Of a DNA stretch of 38,938 bases, positions 19,839-34,114 are shown piece after piece (within the stretch, counting starts at the first letter, position 1; each line of letters begins with the position of its first letter). The notes under the pieces were generated by a model, which was given only the letters and a program-made list of their open reading frames with translations, was not told the origin of the DNA and did no database searches. The stretch is from Halomonas sp. (GTDB lineage: Bacteria; Pseudomonadota; Gammaproteobacteria; Pseudomonadales; Halomonadaceae). The stretch lies in assembly GCA_020201075.1 (NCBI GenBank), contig JAIVHL010000129.1, forward strand, positions 1-38,938, given 5' to 3'. Position numbers and translations under genes: made by a program.

Positions 19839-19874
19839 ATGCAGGAAGGCGACCCTCGGGTCGCCTTCCTGCAT
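19839..19874. terminator. hairpin between rnb and the convergent DUF1989 gene
   Basis: ATGCAGGAAGGCGACC-CTCG-GGTCGCCTTCCTGCAT: 16-bp perfect stem. Confidence 0.75.
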
Positions 19875-19934
19875 GCTGGCTGTCGATCTATCCGCGGGTG
19901 CGAGGAGGAGGACCGAGCAAACGTCGGTGCCTTC

Positions 19935-20804
19935 TCAGAAGTTGACGCGACGCCGCTTTTCCGCCGCCCAGTCGACGGCTGGAGCCGACATGCCGTGTCC
20001 GCCCCGGTAAGGCGCATACGCCGGCGATTCCCAGTCGGCCAGCAGCGAAGGCTCCAGCCGAAAGACCTCAACGCCGATGGGATGGCAGGTATCCAGAGGG
20101 TCTCGAGCGTCGGGCCCCCACAGGTCGACCGAGAGGTCACCGCCCGGGCAGCACGACAGCGCGCACAGCAGGTCGATCTCGGCGAACAACTCGATATAGT
20201 CGCCCTCGCGGGCCGGACAGGCCTTCATGAAGTACTGATCATCGTCATTGAGCCCGGTGCACTGGAAGACATTGAGGACGTCATGCACGTCGAACTCGGT
20301 GAGCCCGAAGGGGGCCACCGCCCGCACCAGGTTGGAATGGCAGTGATGATCGAAGTCCTCGCCGGTCAGCAGCTTGTTGACGTAGGGGTCGCAGCGCGTC
20401 CCCAGCAGGTCATGCACTCGTCCACCGTCGGCGTCCGTGCCGTAGCTCGCCAGGGTATCGTCGATGATGGTCGCCATGGGCCGCAGATAGGGTAGCGTCG
20501 ACCGCAGGCGATCAAACGTCGAAACATGGGCCCGCTGCAGTTGGCGAGTGCGTGAGGCCCAGAAGCGCTCCCGTGGATTATGGCGATGCCAGAGGTTGAG
20601 ATCTCCCACCTGAGGCCCATCCAGCGTCGAGAGACGCAGCACATGTCCAGCCGGCACCTCCCAGGCAAGCCCCTCGCGAATCGGCACGACCAGTTGATTG
20701 ACACGCGTTCTCGCCTCTGATGCTCTCAGTCGAGCATAGAAGTCACGATCCACGTCGAGAATGGTACCTTGCGTGGCGCGATAGGCGGCGGGGACCTTGG
20801 CCAT
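19935..20804 (-). CDS. DUF1989 / urea carboxylase-associated family protein
   Basis: From MAKVPAAYRATQGTILDVDRDFYARLRA; VNQLVVPIREGLAWEVPAGHVLRLSTLDGPQVGDLNLW, HDVLNVFQCTGLNDDDQYFMKACPAREGDYIELFAEIDLLCALSCCPGGD. Confidence 0.82.
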   Translation of the reverse strand: MAKVPAAYRATQGTILDVDRDFYARLRASEARTRVNQLVVPIREGLAWEVPAGHVLRLSTLDGPQVGDLNLWHRHNPRERFWASRTRQLQRAHVSTFDRLRSTLPYLRPMATIIDDTLASYGTDADGGRVHDLLGTRCDPYVNKLLTGEDFDHHCHSNLVRAVAPFGLTEFDVHDVLNVFQCTGLNDDDQYFMKACPAREGDYIELFAEIDLLCALSCCPGGDLSVDLWGPDARDPLDTCHPIGVEVFRLEPSLLADWESPAYAPYRGGHGMSAPAVDWAAEKRRRVNF

Positions 20805-20861
20805 GGGGCATCTCCGGATAGGCGGCATAAGCTACCAAGCATAACCCCATGACACGGACAG

Positions 20862-20891
20862 CAGAAAGGACACCCTGAGGTGTCCTTTCTG
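20862..20891 (-). terminator. terminator downstream of sucD
   Basis: CAGAAAGGACACC-CTGA-GGTGTCCTTTCTG, 13-bp perfect stem, 30 bp past the sucD stop. Confidence 0.8.
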
Positions 20892-20920
20892 TTCATGCTG
20901 CCTTGAGAAAAATGCTCGGC

Positions 20921-21793
20921 TTACCAGCCGGTCACTTCCTTCAGGGCATCGCCGATCTCGGCCAGCGAACGCACGGTCTTCACGCCGGCGTCTTCCAGGG
21001 CGGCAAACTTCTCGTCTGCAGTGCCCTTGCCGCCGGAGATGATGGCCCCTGCATGGCCCATGCGCTTGCCCGCCGGAGCAGTCACACCGGCGATGTAGGA
21101 GACCACCGGCTTGGAGACGTTAGCTTTGATGTAGGCTGCGGCCTCTTCCTCGGCGGTGCCGCCGATCTCGCCGATCATCACGATCGCCTCGGTAGCCGGA
21201 TCCTTCTCGAACATCTCGAGGATGTCGATGAAGTTGGAACCCGGAATCGGATCGCCGCCGATGCCGACACAGGTGGACTGGCCAAAGCCGTGGTCGGTGG
21301 TCTGCTTGACGGCTTCATAGGTCAGGGTACCGGAGCGCGACACGATGCCGACCTTGCCCGGCTGGTGGATATGGCCCGGCATGATACCAATCTTGGTCTC
21401 GCCGGGAGTGATCACGCCCGGGCAGTTGGGACCGATCAGGCGCACGCCCAGCTGGTCGCACTTCACCTTGACCTCGAGCATATCGAGAGTCGGAATGCCC
21501 TCGGTAATACAGACGATCAGCTTGATGCCGGAGTTGGCGGCCTCCAGGATCGAATCCTTGCAGAACGCAGCCGGCACATAGATCACGCTGGCCTCGGCGC
21601 CGGTCTTCTCCACGGCTTCCTTAACCGTGTTGAACACCGGCAGACCCAGGTGCTCCTGTCCGCCTTTGCCCGGGGTCACGCCGCCGACCATTTTGGTACC
21701 GTAGGCAATCGCCTGCTCGGAGTGAAAGGTCCCCTGACCGCCGGTGAAGCCCTGGCAGATGACCTTGGTGTTCTTGTCTATCAGAATACTCAT
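20921..21793 (-). CDS. sucD: succinate--CoA ligase subunit alpha
   Basis: 290 aa: [45 protein letters not shown]...; active-site region [21 protein letters not shown]. Confidence 0.97.
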   Translation of the reverse strand: MSILIDKNTKVICQGFTGGQGTFHSEQAIAYGTKMVGGVTPGKGGQEHLGLPVFNTVKEAVEKTGAEASVIYVPAAFCKDSILEAANSGIKLIVCITEGIPTLDMLEVKVKCDQLGVRLIGPNCPGVITPGETKIGIMPGHIHQPGKVGIVSRSGTLTYEAVKQTTDHGFGQSTCVGIGGDPIPGSNFIDILEMFEKDPATEAIVMIGEIGGTAEEEAAAYIKANVSKPVVSYIAGVTAPAGKRMGHAGAIISGGKGTADEKFAALEDAGVKTVRSLAEIGDALKEVTGW

Positions 21794-22959
21794 TACTTAC
21801 CCTCCGCTGCCTTGACGACCTGCTGAGCCGCATCGGTCAGACTGGTAGCAGCGATGATGTTCAGACCACTGGAGGCCAGCTTCTCGGTCCCCAGTTCGGC
21901 GTTGGTACCTTCGAGTCGCACGACAACCGGCACGTTGACACCCACCTGCTCGACCGCACCGATAATGCCTTCGGCGATCATGTCGCAGCGCACGATGCCA
22001 CCGAAGATGTTGACCAGCACCGCTTTGACGTTGTCATCGGAGAGGATCAGCTTGAACGCCTCGGCCACGCGCTCCTTGGTGGCACCGCCGCCCACGTCAA
22101 GGAAGTTGGCCGGGGAACCGCCGTGCAAGTTGACGATGTCCATGGTGCCCATGGCCAGACCGGCGCCATTGACCATGCAGCCGATGTTGCCGTCCAGGGC
22201 CACGTAGTTCAGCTCCCATGCAGCGGCTTCGGCCTCGCGCTCATCCTCCTGAGAGGGATCGCGCATTGCCTGCAGATCCGGGTGACGGTAAAGGGCGTTA
22301 CCGTCCAGATTGAGCTTGGCGTCGAGGCAGTGCAGGTTGCCCTCATCGGTGATCACCAGCGGGTTGATCTCGAGCAGCGCCAGATCCTTGTCGTGGAACA
22401 ACTTGGAGAGACCCAGGAAGATCTTGGTGAACTGCTTCACCTGGTCGCCTTTCAGGCCCAGGGCGAAGGCCAGCTCACGCGCCTGGTACGGCTGAGCGCC
22501 CACCAGCGGGTCAATATCGGCCTTGAGGATCTTCTCGGGCGTCTCTTCGGCGACCTTTTCGATCTCGACGCCGCCCTCGGTAGAGGCCATGAAGACCACG
22601 CGACGGGTGGCGCGATCGACAACGGCGCCCAGGTAGAGCTCCTCGGCGATCTCGGTGCAGTTCTCGACCAGAATCTTGGTCACCGGCTGGCCGTTGGCAT
22701 CGGTCTGGTAGGTCACCAGATTCTTGCCCAGCCACTGTTCGGCGAAGGCTTTGGCCTCCTCCGCGCTCTTGATGAGCTTGACACCGCCGGCCTTACCGCG
22801 ACCACCGGCGTGGACCTGGGCCTTGACGACCCACTTGTCGCCGCCGATCTTCTTGCAGGCTTCAGCAGCTTCTTCGGGGGTGTCGACAGCAAAGCCCTTG
22901 GACACTGGAAGACCGTAGTCGGCAAACAGCTGTTTGCCCTGATACTCGTGAAGGTTCAT
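21793..22959 (-). CDS. sucC: succinate--CoA ligase subunit beta (ADP-forming)
   Basis: 388 aa: [23 protein letters not shown]..., ATP-grasp residues, [16 protein letters not shown]; overlaps the sucD start. Confidence 0.97.
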   Translation of the reverse strand: MNLHEYQGKQLFADYGLPVSKGFAVDTPEEAAEACKKIGGDKWVVKAQVHAGGRGKAGGVKLIKSAEEAKAFAEQWLGKNLVTYQTDANGQPVTKILVENCTEIAEELYLGAVVDRATRRVVFMASTEGGVEIEKVAEETPEKILKADIDPLVGAQPYQARELAFALGLKGDQVKQFTKIFLGLSKLFHDKDLALLEINPLVITDEGNLHCLDAKLNLDGNALYRHPDLQAMRDPSQEDEREAEAAAWELNYVALDGNIGCMVNGAGLAMGTMDIVNLHGGSPANFLDVGGGATKERVAEAFKLILSDDNVKAVLVNIFGGIVRCDMIAEGIIGAVEQVGVNVPVVVRLEGTNAELGTEKLASSGLNIIAATSLTDAAQQVVKAAEGK

Positions 22960-23061
22960 CGATTCATGCCATTGGTTGCATGTGACTCGAACGGTGATCC
23001 TGTCTCACCTGCTGGCGGACGTGTGGGACCACCACCGTTCCCTCCGATACTTCGCCGGAAG

Positions 23062-23088
23062 GAGCGCGCCGCCCGATGGGCGGCGCTC
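23062..23088 (-). terminator. hairpin between lpd and sucC (possible intra-operon attenuator)
   Basis: GAGCGCCGCCC-ATC-GGGCGGCGCGCTC with a small bulge on the minus strand. Confidence 0.5.
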
Positions 23089-23098
23089 GTTGTGCGAC

Positions 23099-26043
<2,945 letters not shown>

Positions 26044-26085
26044 GTCGTTTCCCTTGTCTGTTCTATCTCGTCCCGGTGGCGTGCC

Positions 26086-28900
26086 TCAAAGATTGAAGGC
26101 GTCTTCCACCAGCTGGCGCTGCTGTTCAATGTGGACGGACATATAGCCCGCGGCGGGTGCTGCAGAGGCCGGACGCCCGGCGAACTTGAGCGCTCCGCCC
26201 AGGTTGCTCTTAAGCATGTCGGCCACGGCCCGCAAATGATGCTGGCTCGAGTACCAGGCGCCCTGGTTGAGGGGCTCCTCCTGGCACCACGCGATGTCGG
26301 TGACATTGACATAGGCCTTGAGCGCCTCGAAAAGCTCCTCCTTGGGGAAGGGATAAAGCTGCTCTATGCGGACAATGGCGACGTCCTGACGGTCGTTCTC
26401 GTCACGCCAGCTGGCCAGGTCATAGTAGACCTTTCCGGCACACAGGATGATTCGCTCGACCTTGCTTGGGTCACGCTCACCCTTATCGGGCAGCACCATA
26501 TGGAAATGGCCGCTAGCAAGCTCGTCGAGGCTGGACGTCGCGTCCTTGTGACGCAGCAGGCTTTTTGGCGACATCACCACCAGAGGCTTTCTTACCTTAC
26601 GAACCACCTGGCGACGCAGCAGATGGAAGATCTGCGCCGGCGTGGTCGGCACACACACCTGCATGTTGTGCTCCGCGCACATCTGCAGGAAGCGCTCCAG
26701 GCGAGCCGAGGAATGCTCTGGACCCTGCCCCTCGTAACCGTGGGGCAAGAGCATGGTCAACCCGCACAGCCGACCCCACTTGGTCTCGCCGGAGGAGATG
26801 AACTGGTCGACCACCACCTGAGCGCCGTTGAAGAAATCACCAAACTGGGCCTCCCAGACCACCAGGTGGTTGGGCGCCGTGGTGGCAAAGCCATACTCGA
26901 ACGCCAGCACCGCTTCCTCGGAGAGATAGGAGTCGTGGATGGTGAAGCGAGGCTGGCCGTCGGACATGTGCTGTAGCGGCACATAAGCACCGCCGTCTGT
27001 CTGGTTGTGCACCACCGCATGGCGGTGAGAGAAAGTACCCCGGCCCACGTCCTGGCCGGTGATGCGCACCGGGTGGCCGTCATCAAGCAGAGTGGCGTAT
27101 GCCAGGGTCTCGGCGAAGCCCCAGTTGAGTGCCATACCGCCAGCCTGCATCTTGCGGCGGTCAGCATAAATCTTGGCGACCTGACGCTGCACCTCAATCC
27201 CATCCGGGACGTCGCACATCCTGGCAGCCAGGCGCTGAAGACGTTTCATCTCGACGGCAGTGTCGGCATGGCCGGTCCACTCATGACCCAGATAGGGCTT
27301 CCAATCGACAAACAGTGAGGTGTTGGGCTCCTGAACGAGAGCGTTAGCCACGTGATTGCCGGCCATCAAGTCCTCGCGATAGGTCTCGATCATCGCCTTG
27401 GCGTCTTCCTCGGAGAGCACGCCCTGCTCTACCAGCCGCGCCGCATAGATCTCGCGAGCGGTCTTCTGCTCGCGAATCTTGCGATACATCATCGGCTGGG
27501 TGCCGCTGGGCTCATCGGCTTCGTTGTGGCCGCGACGGCGGTAGCAGACCAGATCAATCACCACGTCCTTCTTGAACTGCTGACGGTAATCGAGCGCCAC
27601 CTGGGTAACGTGCAATACCGCATCGGGGTCGTCGCCGTTGACGTGGAAGATCGGCGCCTGAACCATCTTGGCGATGTCGGTGCAGTACTCGGTGGAGCGA
27701 GTATCAAGCGGATGGGAAGTGGTAAAGCCGACCTGGTTGTTGATCACGATGTGAATCGTGCCACCGGTCTTGTAGGCGCGGGTCTGGGACATCTGAAACG
27801 TCTCCATGACCACGCCCTGACCGGCGAAGGCCGCGTCGCCATGAACGTTGATCGGCAACACCTTGCTGCCATCACTGTCGTCGCGACGATCCTGGCGAGC
27901 ACGCACCGAGCCCTCGACCACCGGAGAGACGATCTCCAGGTGGGAGGGATTGAAAGCCGCCCGGACTCATGACGTTTGAACTGAAGCCTTGATGGTACTT
28001 GACGTCGCCGGAGCCATGTTCAATGACCTTCTTGCCATCAAACTCCTCGATGAGCTCGCCGGGATTCTTGCCGAGAATGTTGACCAGCAGATTGAGACGG
28101 CCACGGTGGGCCATGCCGATCACCATCTCCTTGATGCCGTAGCCACCGCCGCGCTGGATTAGCTCGTCCATCATGGGGATGAACGTCTCGCCGCCCTCCA
28201 GACCGAAGCGTTTGGTACCCGGATACTTGGACGCCAGGTAGTTCTCCAGACCCTCGGCGGCGGTCAGCCGTTCGAACACGTGCTTACGCACTTCATTGCT
28301 GAACTTGGGCGCGCTGCGCACCGATTCGAAGCGCTGCTGCAGCCAGCGCTTTTCCTCGGTGTCGACGATATGCATGATCTCGCAGCCAATGGAGCGGCAG
28401 TAGGTCTGCTCCAGCGCCTCGACGATCTCCTTGAGCGGGGCGCGATCCAGACCCAAGAAGAAAGAACCGGTCTGGAACTCGGTATCCATGTCGCTCTTGG
28501 AGAGCTGATGGAAGGATAGGTCGAGATCGGGAACCGGCGTCGGGCTGCGCAGCCCGAGCGGGTCGATGTTGGCCTTTTGGTGCCCGCGGAAGCGGTAGGC
28601 GTTGATCAGCTGGAGAACCTTGACCTGCTTCTTACCCTCTTCACCGCCAGAGACGGTAGGCGCCATGGCGGTCCGGCGGGTCTGGCCCAGCTGGTAGAAC
28701 TGTTCGCGGATCGGGGAAAGCGGTACGTCTTGTGAGGCGCTGCCTTCAGGGGCCGGCAACTGATCGAAGTAGCTTCGCCACTCATCCGGAACAGCCGCGG
28801 GATCGTCGAGGTACTGCTCGTAGAGCGCTTCCACATAGTGGGCATTGCCGCCACTGACGTGGGAGGAGCGCCACATCAACTCCATTATGCCTTGTTGCAT
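26086..28900 (-). pseudogene. sucA: 2-oxoglutarate dehydrogenase E1, disrupted by a small frame-shifting deletion
   Basis: N-terminal frame from MQQGIMELMWRSSHVSGGNAHYVEALYEQYL to DVKYHQGFSSNVMSPGG; C-terminal frame resumes at AFNPSHLEIVSPVVEGSV and ends QRQLVEDAFNL. Junction near 27950-27965. Confidence 0.9.
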
Positions 28901-29040
28901 TTCTCGGTCACCCTGCACTGATGGGGTGGTATCGGCGCCACCCCACGCGGGGCGCGGCGACATCGGTAGTGCCCTGCCGGTGGGGCCTGTCTCATTCCGG
29001 CGCTAGCGGCCATCGGCCGAAAGCCTTGAATGTCATGGTC

Positions 29041-29066
29041 AAAAGCCGGTGCCTTGGGCACCGGCT
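29041..29066 (-). terminator. terminator/attenuator between sdhB and sucA
   Basis: AGCCGGTGCC-CAA-GGCACCGGCT followed on the minus strand by TTTTGACC. Confidence 0.75.
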
Positions 29067-29162
29067 CCTGACGCTACTGTGCCACTTTTCGACTGCGACA
29101 CATCGTCACAGCCGAAGACATGGAACTATGATAACAAGCCCCGGGCCATGTTTTAAGTAGCA

Positions 29163-29873
29163 TTAAGTGGCATTGGCCATCAGCATATCGCGGATTTTGC
29201 CAATCGCACGAGTGGGGTTGAGCCCCTTCGGGCAGACCGCCACGCAGTTCATGATGCCGCGGCAGCGAAACACCGAGAACGGGTCTTCCAGCTCAGCCAG
29301 GCGCGATTCGGTCGCGGTGTCGCGGGAGTCAGCCAGGAAGCGGTAAGACTGCAACAAGCCGGCCGGGCCCACGAACTTGTCCGGATTCCACCAGAACGAC
29401 GGGCAGGAAGTCGAACAGCAAGCACACAGGATGCATTCATAGAGGCCGTCGAGCTTGTCGCGCTCCTCCGGTGACTGCAGGCGCTCGATAGCGGGAGCCG
29501 GGGTATCGTTCTGCAGGAAGGGCTGAATGCGCTCGTACTGCTTGTAGAACAGCCCCATGTCAACCACCAGGTCACGGATGACCGGCAGGCCCGGCAGCGG
29601 ACGCAACACCAGTTTATTGCCCTTGATCACCTCGGAGAGAGGGGTGATGCAGGCCAGACCGTTCTTGCCGTTCATGTTCATACCGTCGGAACCGCAAACG
29701 CCTTCACGGCAGCTGCGACGGTAGGCCAGGCCGTTATCGTCTTCCTTCATCATGTGAAGGACGTCCAAAACCATGACGTCACGGCCTTGAGTGTCGACCT
29801 GAAACTCCTGCATGTAGGGCGCGGAGTCGGTCTCCGGATTATAGCGGTAAATGGATACCTGAAGCGTGGACAT
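29163..29873 (-). CDS. sdhB: succinate dehydrogenase iron-sulfur subunit
   Basis: 236 aa; CREGVCGSDGMNMNGKNGLAC, ECILCACCSTSCPSFWWNPDKFVGPA, CRGIMNCVAVCPKGLNP. Confidence 0.97.
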   Translation of the reverse strand: MSTLQVSIYRYNPETDSAPYMQEFQVDTQGRDVMVLDVLHMMKEDDNGLAYRRSCREGVCGSDGMNMNGKNGLACITPLSEVIKGNKLVLRPLPGLPVIRDLVVDMGLFYKQYERIQPFLQNDTPAPAIERLQSPEERDKLDGLYECILCACCSTSCPSFWWNPDKFVGPAGLLQSYRFLADSRDTATESRLAELEDPFSVFRCRGIMNCVAVCPKGLNPTRAIGKIRDMLMANAT

Positions 29874-29898
29874 CGTGACTCACCTTGTAGTTGCTGAG

Positions 29899-31671
29899 TT
29901 AGTAGGTGCGTACTTTCGGCTCGAAGGTGTCGACAGTCTTGGGCGTGAAGTTGACGTCGCGCTTGGCAAGCCGCTTGTCGGCCGGAAAATAGAGCGAGTG
30001 CTTCAGCCAGTTGACGTCGTCACGGTCCGGATAGTCATAGCGGGAATGCGCCCCACGGCTCTCCTTGCGCTCCAGGGCCGAAATGGCGGTGGCTTCTGCC
30101 ACTTCCATCAGGTTATCCAGCTCCAAGGCTTCGACGCGCGCTGTGTTGAAGGCGTTGGTCTTGTCCGGCAGGTAGGCGTTGGCGATACGCTCGCGCAGTT
30201 CGGCCAGCTGCCCGACGCCCTTCTGCATGTTCTCTTCTTCGCGGAACACACCGAACGAGTTCTGCATGATGCTCTGCAGGGCACGCTTGAGTTCAGGCAC
30301 CGTCTCGCCGCCTTCAGACTCATTCCAGCGGTTCATCCGCTTCATGGCTGATTCGATATCAGACTCAGAGGCGTCGAGATACTCGATGCCTTCGTTGAGC
30401 GCACCCTCAATGAACATACCGGCCGCACGGCCGAACACCACCAGATCGAGCAGAGAGTTGCCACCAAGACGATTAGCACCGTGGACCGAGACGCAAGCCG
30501 CTTCACCACAGGCAAACAGGCCATTAACGATCTGGTCGTTCCCGTCAGCGTCCTGCATGATCGCCTGGCCGTGCACGTTGGTCGGAATCCCGCCCATCAT
30601 ATAGTGACAGGTCGGCACCACCGGGATGGGCTCTTTGGCCGGATCGACGTGGGCAAAGGTCTTGGAGAGCTCGACGATACCGGGAAGGCGCTTGCCGAGA
30701 ACTTCCTCGCCAAGATGGTCAAGCTTCAAGAAGACGTGATCACCGTTCTCGCCGCAGCCGCGACCTTCGAGAATTTCCATGACCATCGAGCGGGCCACCA
30801 CGTCGCGGCCTGCCAGATCCTTGGCGTTGGGCGCGTAACGCTCCATAAAGCGCTCGCCGTCCTTGTTCACCAGGTACCCCCCCTCACCGCGGCAACCCTC
30901 GGTCACCAGGGTGCCCGCACCGTAGATGCCGGTCGGGTGGAACTGCCACATCTCCATGTCCTGCATCGGGAAGCCGGCGCGAAGCGCCATGCCGATGCCG
31001 TCGCCGGTGTTGATCAGCGCATTGGTGGTGGAAGCGTAGATGCGACCGGCACCGCCGGTGGCCAGCACAGTAGCCTTGGACTTGACGTGCACGATCTCGC
31101 CGGTCTCGATATCCATGGCGATACAGCCCACCACGTCGCCGTTGGCGTTCTTGACCAGATCAACCGCATACCACTCGTTGAGGAAGGTGGTGTCGTTCTT
31201 CAAGTTGTTCTGATAAAGGGTGTGGAGCAAGGCGTGACCGGTACGATCCGCCGCGGCACAGGTACGAGACGCCTGGCCGCCGGCGCCGAAGTCCTTGGAC
31301 TGGCCGCCAAACGGGCGTTGATAAATGCGGCCGTTGTCGAAGCGGGAGAACGGCAGGCCCATGTGCTCGAGCTCAAACACCGCCTTGGGGCCTTCAGAAC
31401 ACATGTACTCGGCAGCATCTTGGTCGGCGATATAATCGCCGCCCTTGACGGTGTCGTACATGTGCCAGCGCCAGTCATCGTCGGGATCGGCGGACGCAAT
31501 GGCACAGGTGATGCCGCCCTGAGCAGAGACGGTATGAGAGCGTGTGGGGAAAACTTTGGACAGTACGGCGGTCTTCTTGCCGGACTTGGCCAGCTCGAGG
31601 GCGGCTCGGAGGCCGGCACCGCCGCCGCCGATAATAATGGCGTCGAAGGAAAGGCTACGCAGGTTGGACAT
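29899..31671 (-). CDS. sdhA: succinate dehydrogenase flavoprotein subunit
   Basis: 590 aa; FAD motif [50 protein letters not shown]. Confidence 0.97.
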   Translation of the reverse strand: MSNLRSLSFDAIIIGGGGAGLRAALELAKSGKKTAVLSKVFPTRSHTVSAQGGITCAIASADPDDDWRWHMYDTVKGGDYIADQDAAEYMCSEGPKAVFELEHMGLPFSRFDNGRIYQRPFGGQSKDFGAGGQASRTCAAADRTGHALLHTLYQNNLKNDTTFLNEWYAVDLVKNANGDVVGCIAMDIETGEIVHVKSKATVLATGGAGRIYASTTNALINTGDGIGMALRAGFPMQDMEMWQFHPTGIYGAGTLVTEGCRGEGGYLVNKDGERFMERYAPNAKDLAGRDVVARSMVMEILEGRGCGENGDHVFLKLDHLGEEVLGKRLPGIVELSKTFAHVDPAKEPIPVVPTCHYMMGGIPTNVHGQAIMQDADGNDQIVNGLFACGEAACVSVHGANRLGGNSLLDLVVFGRAAGMFIEGALNEGIEYLDASESDIESAMKRMNRWNESEGGETVPELKRALQSIMQNSFGVFREEENMQKGVGQLAELRERIANAYLPDKTNAFNTARVEALELDNLMEVAEATAISALERKESRGAHSRYDYPDRDDVNWLKHSLYFPADKRLAKRDVNFTPKTVDTFEPKVRTY

Positions 31672-31674
31672 GTA

Positions 31675-31884
31675 TCAAGCTCCCCACAGAATCTGAATGC
31701 CCCAGACCAGGAATACAAAGATGGCTAGGATGATGGCGGCTTGGGCGCCGACGCGAATGCCTGTCGGCTTGATATAGTCGGTGGTCACGGTCCACAGGCC
31801 AACCCAGGCGTGGGCGGACAGCGACACGAAGGCCAGCAGCGAAAAGATTCGCATCCAGGTCTGTGCGAACAGGCCATTCCAGGT
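31675..31884 (-). pseudogene. sdhD: succinate dehydrogenase membrane anchor, N-terminally truncated remnant
   Basis: Minus-strand frame TWNGLFAQTWMRIFSLLAFVSLSAHAWVGLWTVTTDYIKPTGIRVGAQAAIILAIFVFLVWGIQILWGA*, stop at 31675-31677; no start codon or N-terminal TM helix upstream because sdhC sequence abuts directly. Confidence 0.85.
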
Positions 31885-32255
31885 ACCCAGACTCCCGCCA
31901 GAATGATCAGGACCGCACTTACCACCACGGTGATCTGTGCTTTCTTGTGGCCGCCCTCGAGGGTCACACCGATATCCATATCCATTACCAGGTGCTTGAT
32001 GCCAGCCACGAAGTGATAGGAAAGCGCCGACAGCAGGCCCCAGGCGATCAGTTTGACCAGAAAGTTGTTGGCCAGCACGTCGCTGACGGCGGCGAAGCCC
32101 GCTGGAGATGACAGCGACTTACTGAGGGCCCAGAAGGCAAAAATCAGGCCGACAAACAGGATCACACCGGTGATGCGGTGAGCGATGGAGGTCAGGGCGG
32201 GAAGTGGAAACTGTATCGTGGACAGATCCAGATTTACGGGTCGTTTGCTATTCAC
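31785..32255 (-). CDS. sdhC: succinate dehydrogenase cytochrome b556 subunit; 3' end fused out of frame to sdhD sequence
   Basis: MNSKRPVNLDLSTIQFPLPALTSIAHRITGVILF...LSYHFVAGIKHLVMDMDIG...SAVLIILAGVWV is SdhC; the remaining ~30 aa (PGMACSHRPGCESF...) is out-of-frame sdhD sequence. Confidence 0.88.
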   Translation of the reverse strand: MNSKRPVNLDLSTIQFPLPALTSIAHRITGVILFVGLIFAFWALSKSLSSPAGFAAVSDVLANNFLVKLIAWGLLSALSYHFVAGIKHLVMDMDIGVTLEGGHKKAQITVVVSAVLIILAGVWVPGMACSHRPGCESFRCWPSCRCPPTPGLACGP

Positions 32256-32706
32256 GGCTCTCTACACACTCTCTATGGCCCACTTGACAACAGGACGGGC
32301 AAGGCCCGAGCGGGCGGTGGTTTCGGGAAGTAGCGGCGCTTGCCGTGATGCCGGACAAGACCGCCTGTTCCTGCCAGTCGCGCGGGATGGATTATAGGGA
32401 CATGGCCTGGCCATGACAAATGAAGCGGTGGCCAACTAGACCATGGTGCAAAGGCCCCCGCTTCTCCAACCGCGCTATCCCCGAGCGACTTGTTTGCTCG
32501 TTTGCTCAAGGATGGTGCACAGCGTCAATTATTATACAACACTTCTACCATGCGCAAGGTGCTGCACAGCATGCGGGTCGCCATGGGCTAATTGACAAAC
32601 GCTGGAACGCTTCTATAGTGGGCGAACATTTTCGCCGGAAATCGCTGGGAACTCGCCAGTGAAATAACGACTTATCGCCCTTACACGAACTCGAGAGGAG
32701 GCCTCC

Positions 32707-33993
32707 ATGGCTGACAGGAAAGCGACGCTGACGGTAGACGGTCTGGACAAGACGATCGAACTGCCTGTCTATTCGGGCACCCTGGGGCCGGACGTCGTCG
32801 ACGTGCGCGGGCTGGGCGCCGAAGGCCTGTTCACCTACGACCCCGGCTTCATGGCCACCTCCTCGTGCCAGTCAGCCATCACTTACATCGATGGCGGCGA
32901 GGGCGTATTGCTTCATCGGGGCTACCCGATCGACCAGTTGGCCAAGGAGTCCAACTTCGTCGAGATGTGCTATTTGCTCCTGTTCGGCGAGTTGCCGGAC
33001 GACAAGCAGTACGCCGATTTCGAATCGCGGGTCCGCAACCACACCATGGTCCATGACCAGATCAACAACTTCTTCAAGGGCTTCCGCCGCGACGCCCATC
33101 CGATGTCGATCCTGTGTGGTGTTGTAGGTGGCCTAGCCGCCTTCTACCACGATCACATGGACACCAACATCGAAGAAGATCGCATCATCAGCGCGATCCG
33201 CCTGATCGCCAAGATGCCGACCATCGCTGCGATGTCCCACAAGTACAACGTAGGCCAGCCCTTCAACTATCCTCGCAACAACCTGAGCTATGCAGAGAAC
33301 TTCCTCTACATGATGTTCAGCAACCCTTGCGAGGACTACGTGATCAACCCGGTCTACGCCAAGGCCATGGATCGCATCTTCATGCTTCACGCGGACCACG
33401 AGCAGAATGCCTCCACCTCGACGGTTCGACTGGCGGGCTCCACTGGCGCCAACCCCTTTGCATGTATCAGCGCCGGCATTGCGGCTCTCTGGGGCCCGGC
33501 CCACGGTGGCGCCAACGAAGCGGTGCTGAAAATGCTCGACGAGATCGGTGACGACTCCGAAGAAAATATTCAGCGCTTCATCGACAGGGCCAAGGACAAG
33601 GATGACCCCTTCAAGCTGATGGGCTTTGGCCACCGCGTCTATCGTAACTTCGATCCGCGCGCCAAGGTAATGAAGGAAAGCTGTGACGAAGTGCTGGCAG
33701 AACTGGGTATGGCCGACGACCCTCAGCTCAAGATCGCCAAGCGCCTGGAGCAGATCGCCCTTGAGGATGAGTTCTTCATCGAGCGCAAGCTCTATCCCAA
33801 TGTCGACTTCTATTCCGGCATCATCCTCAAGGCCATGGGCATCCCAACCAACATGTTCACCGTGATCTTTGCCGTGTCCCGCACCATCGGCTGGATCTCG
33901 CACTGGAACGAGATGCTCAGCGACAGCTACAAGATTGGCCGTCCCCGTCAGCTATATACCGGGCATACCCAGCGTAGTTATCCGGCCAAGTAA
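32707..33993 (+). CDS. gltA: citrate synthase (type II)
   Basis: 428 aa; [66 protein letters not shown]. Confidence 0.97.
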   Translation: MADRKATLTVDGLDKTIELPVYSGTLGPDVVDVRGLGAEGLFTYDPGFMATSSCQSAITYIDGGEGVLLHRGYPIDQLAKESNFVEMCYLLLFGELPDDKQYADFESRVRNHTMVHDQINNFFKGFRRDAHPMSILCGVVGGLAAFYHDHMDTNIEEDRIISAIRLIAKMPTIAAMSHKYNVGQPFNYPRNNLSYAENFLYMMFSNPCEDYVINPVYAKAMDRIFMLHADHEQNASTSTVRLAGSTGANPFACISAGIAALWGPAHGGANEAVLKMLDEIGDDSEENIQRFIDRAKDKDDPFKLMGFGHRVYRNFDPRAKVMKESCDEVLAELGMADDPQLKIAKRLEQIALEDEFFIERKLYPNVDFYSGIILKAMGIPTNMFTVIFAVSRTIGWISHWNEMLSDSYKIGRPRQLYTGHTQRSYPAK

Positions 33994-34017
33994 TTCGGTC
34001 AAGGCGGCTTGGGCCGC

Positions 34018-34047
34018 ATGCGCTACCCTTCAATGCGCTACCTTTCA
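34018..34047. repeat. 15-bp tandem duplication in the gltA 3' region
   Basis: ATGCGCTACCCTTCA then ATGCGCTACCTTTCA (1 mismatch). Confidence 0.85.
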
Positions 34048-34052
34048 GAAAG

Positions 34053-34070
34053 CCGCCTTCGGGCGGTTTT
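34053..34070 (+). terminator. terminator downstream of gltA
   Basis: CCGCC-TTCG-GGCGG-TTTTC. Confidence 0.75.
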
Positions 34071-34114
34071 CTGCGTCATGATCTCCTCCACCCCAACCAG
34101 AGTGAGCAGTCAGC

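Noticed and set aside
17852-20140. 762-codon minus-strand ORF opposite rnb
   Set aside because: Shadow ORF from GC-rich codon bias; the plus strand encodes an unambiguous RNase II, and the antisense translation shows no recognisable domain.
30481-31728. 415-codon plus-strand ORF opposite sdhA (and similar ones opposite aceA, sucC, sucD, lpd, gltX, gabT)
   Set aside because: All lie antisense to well-supported conserved genes; no independent evidence of coding.
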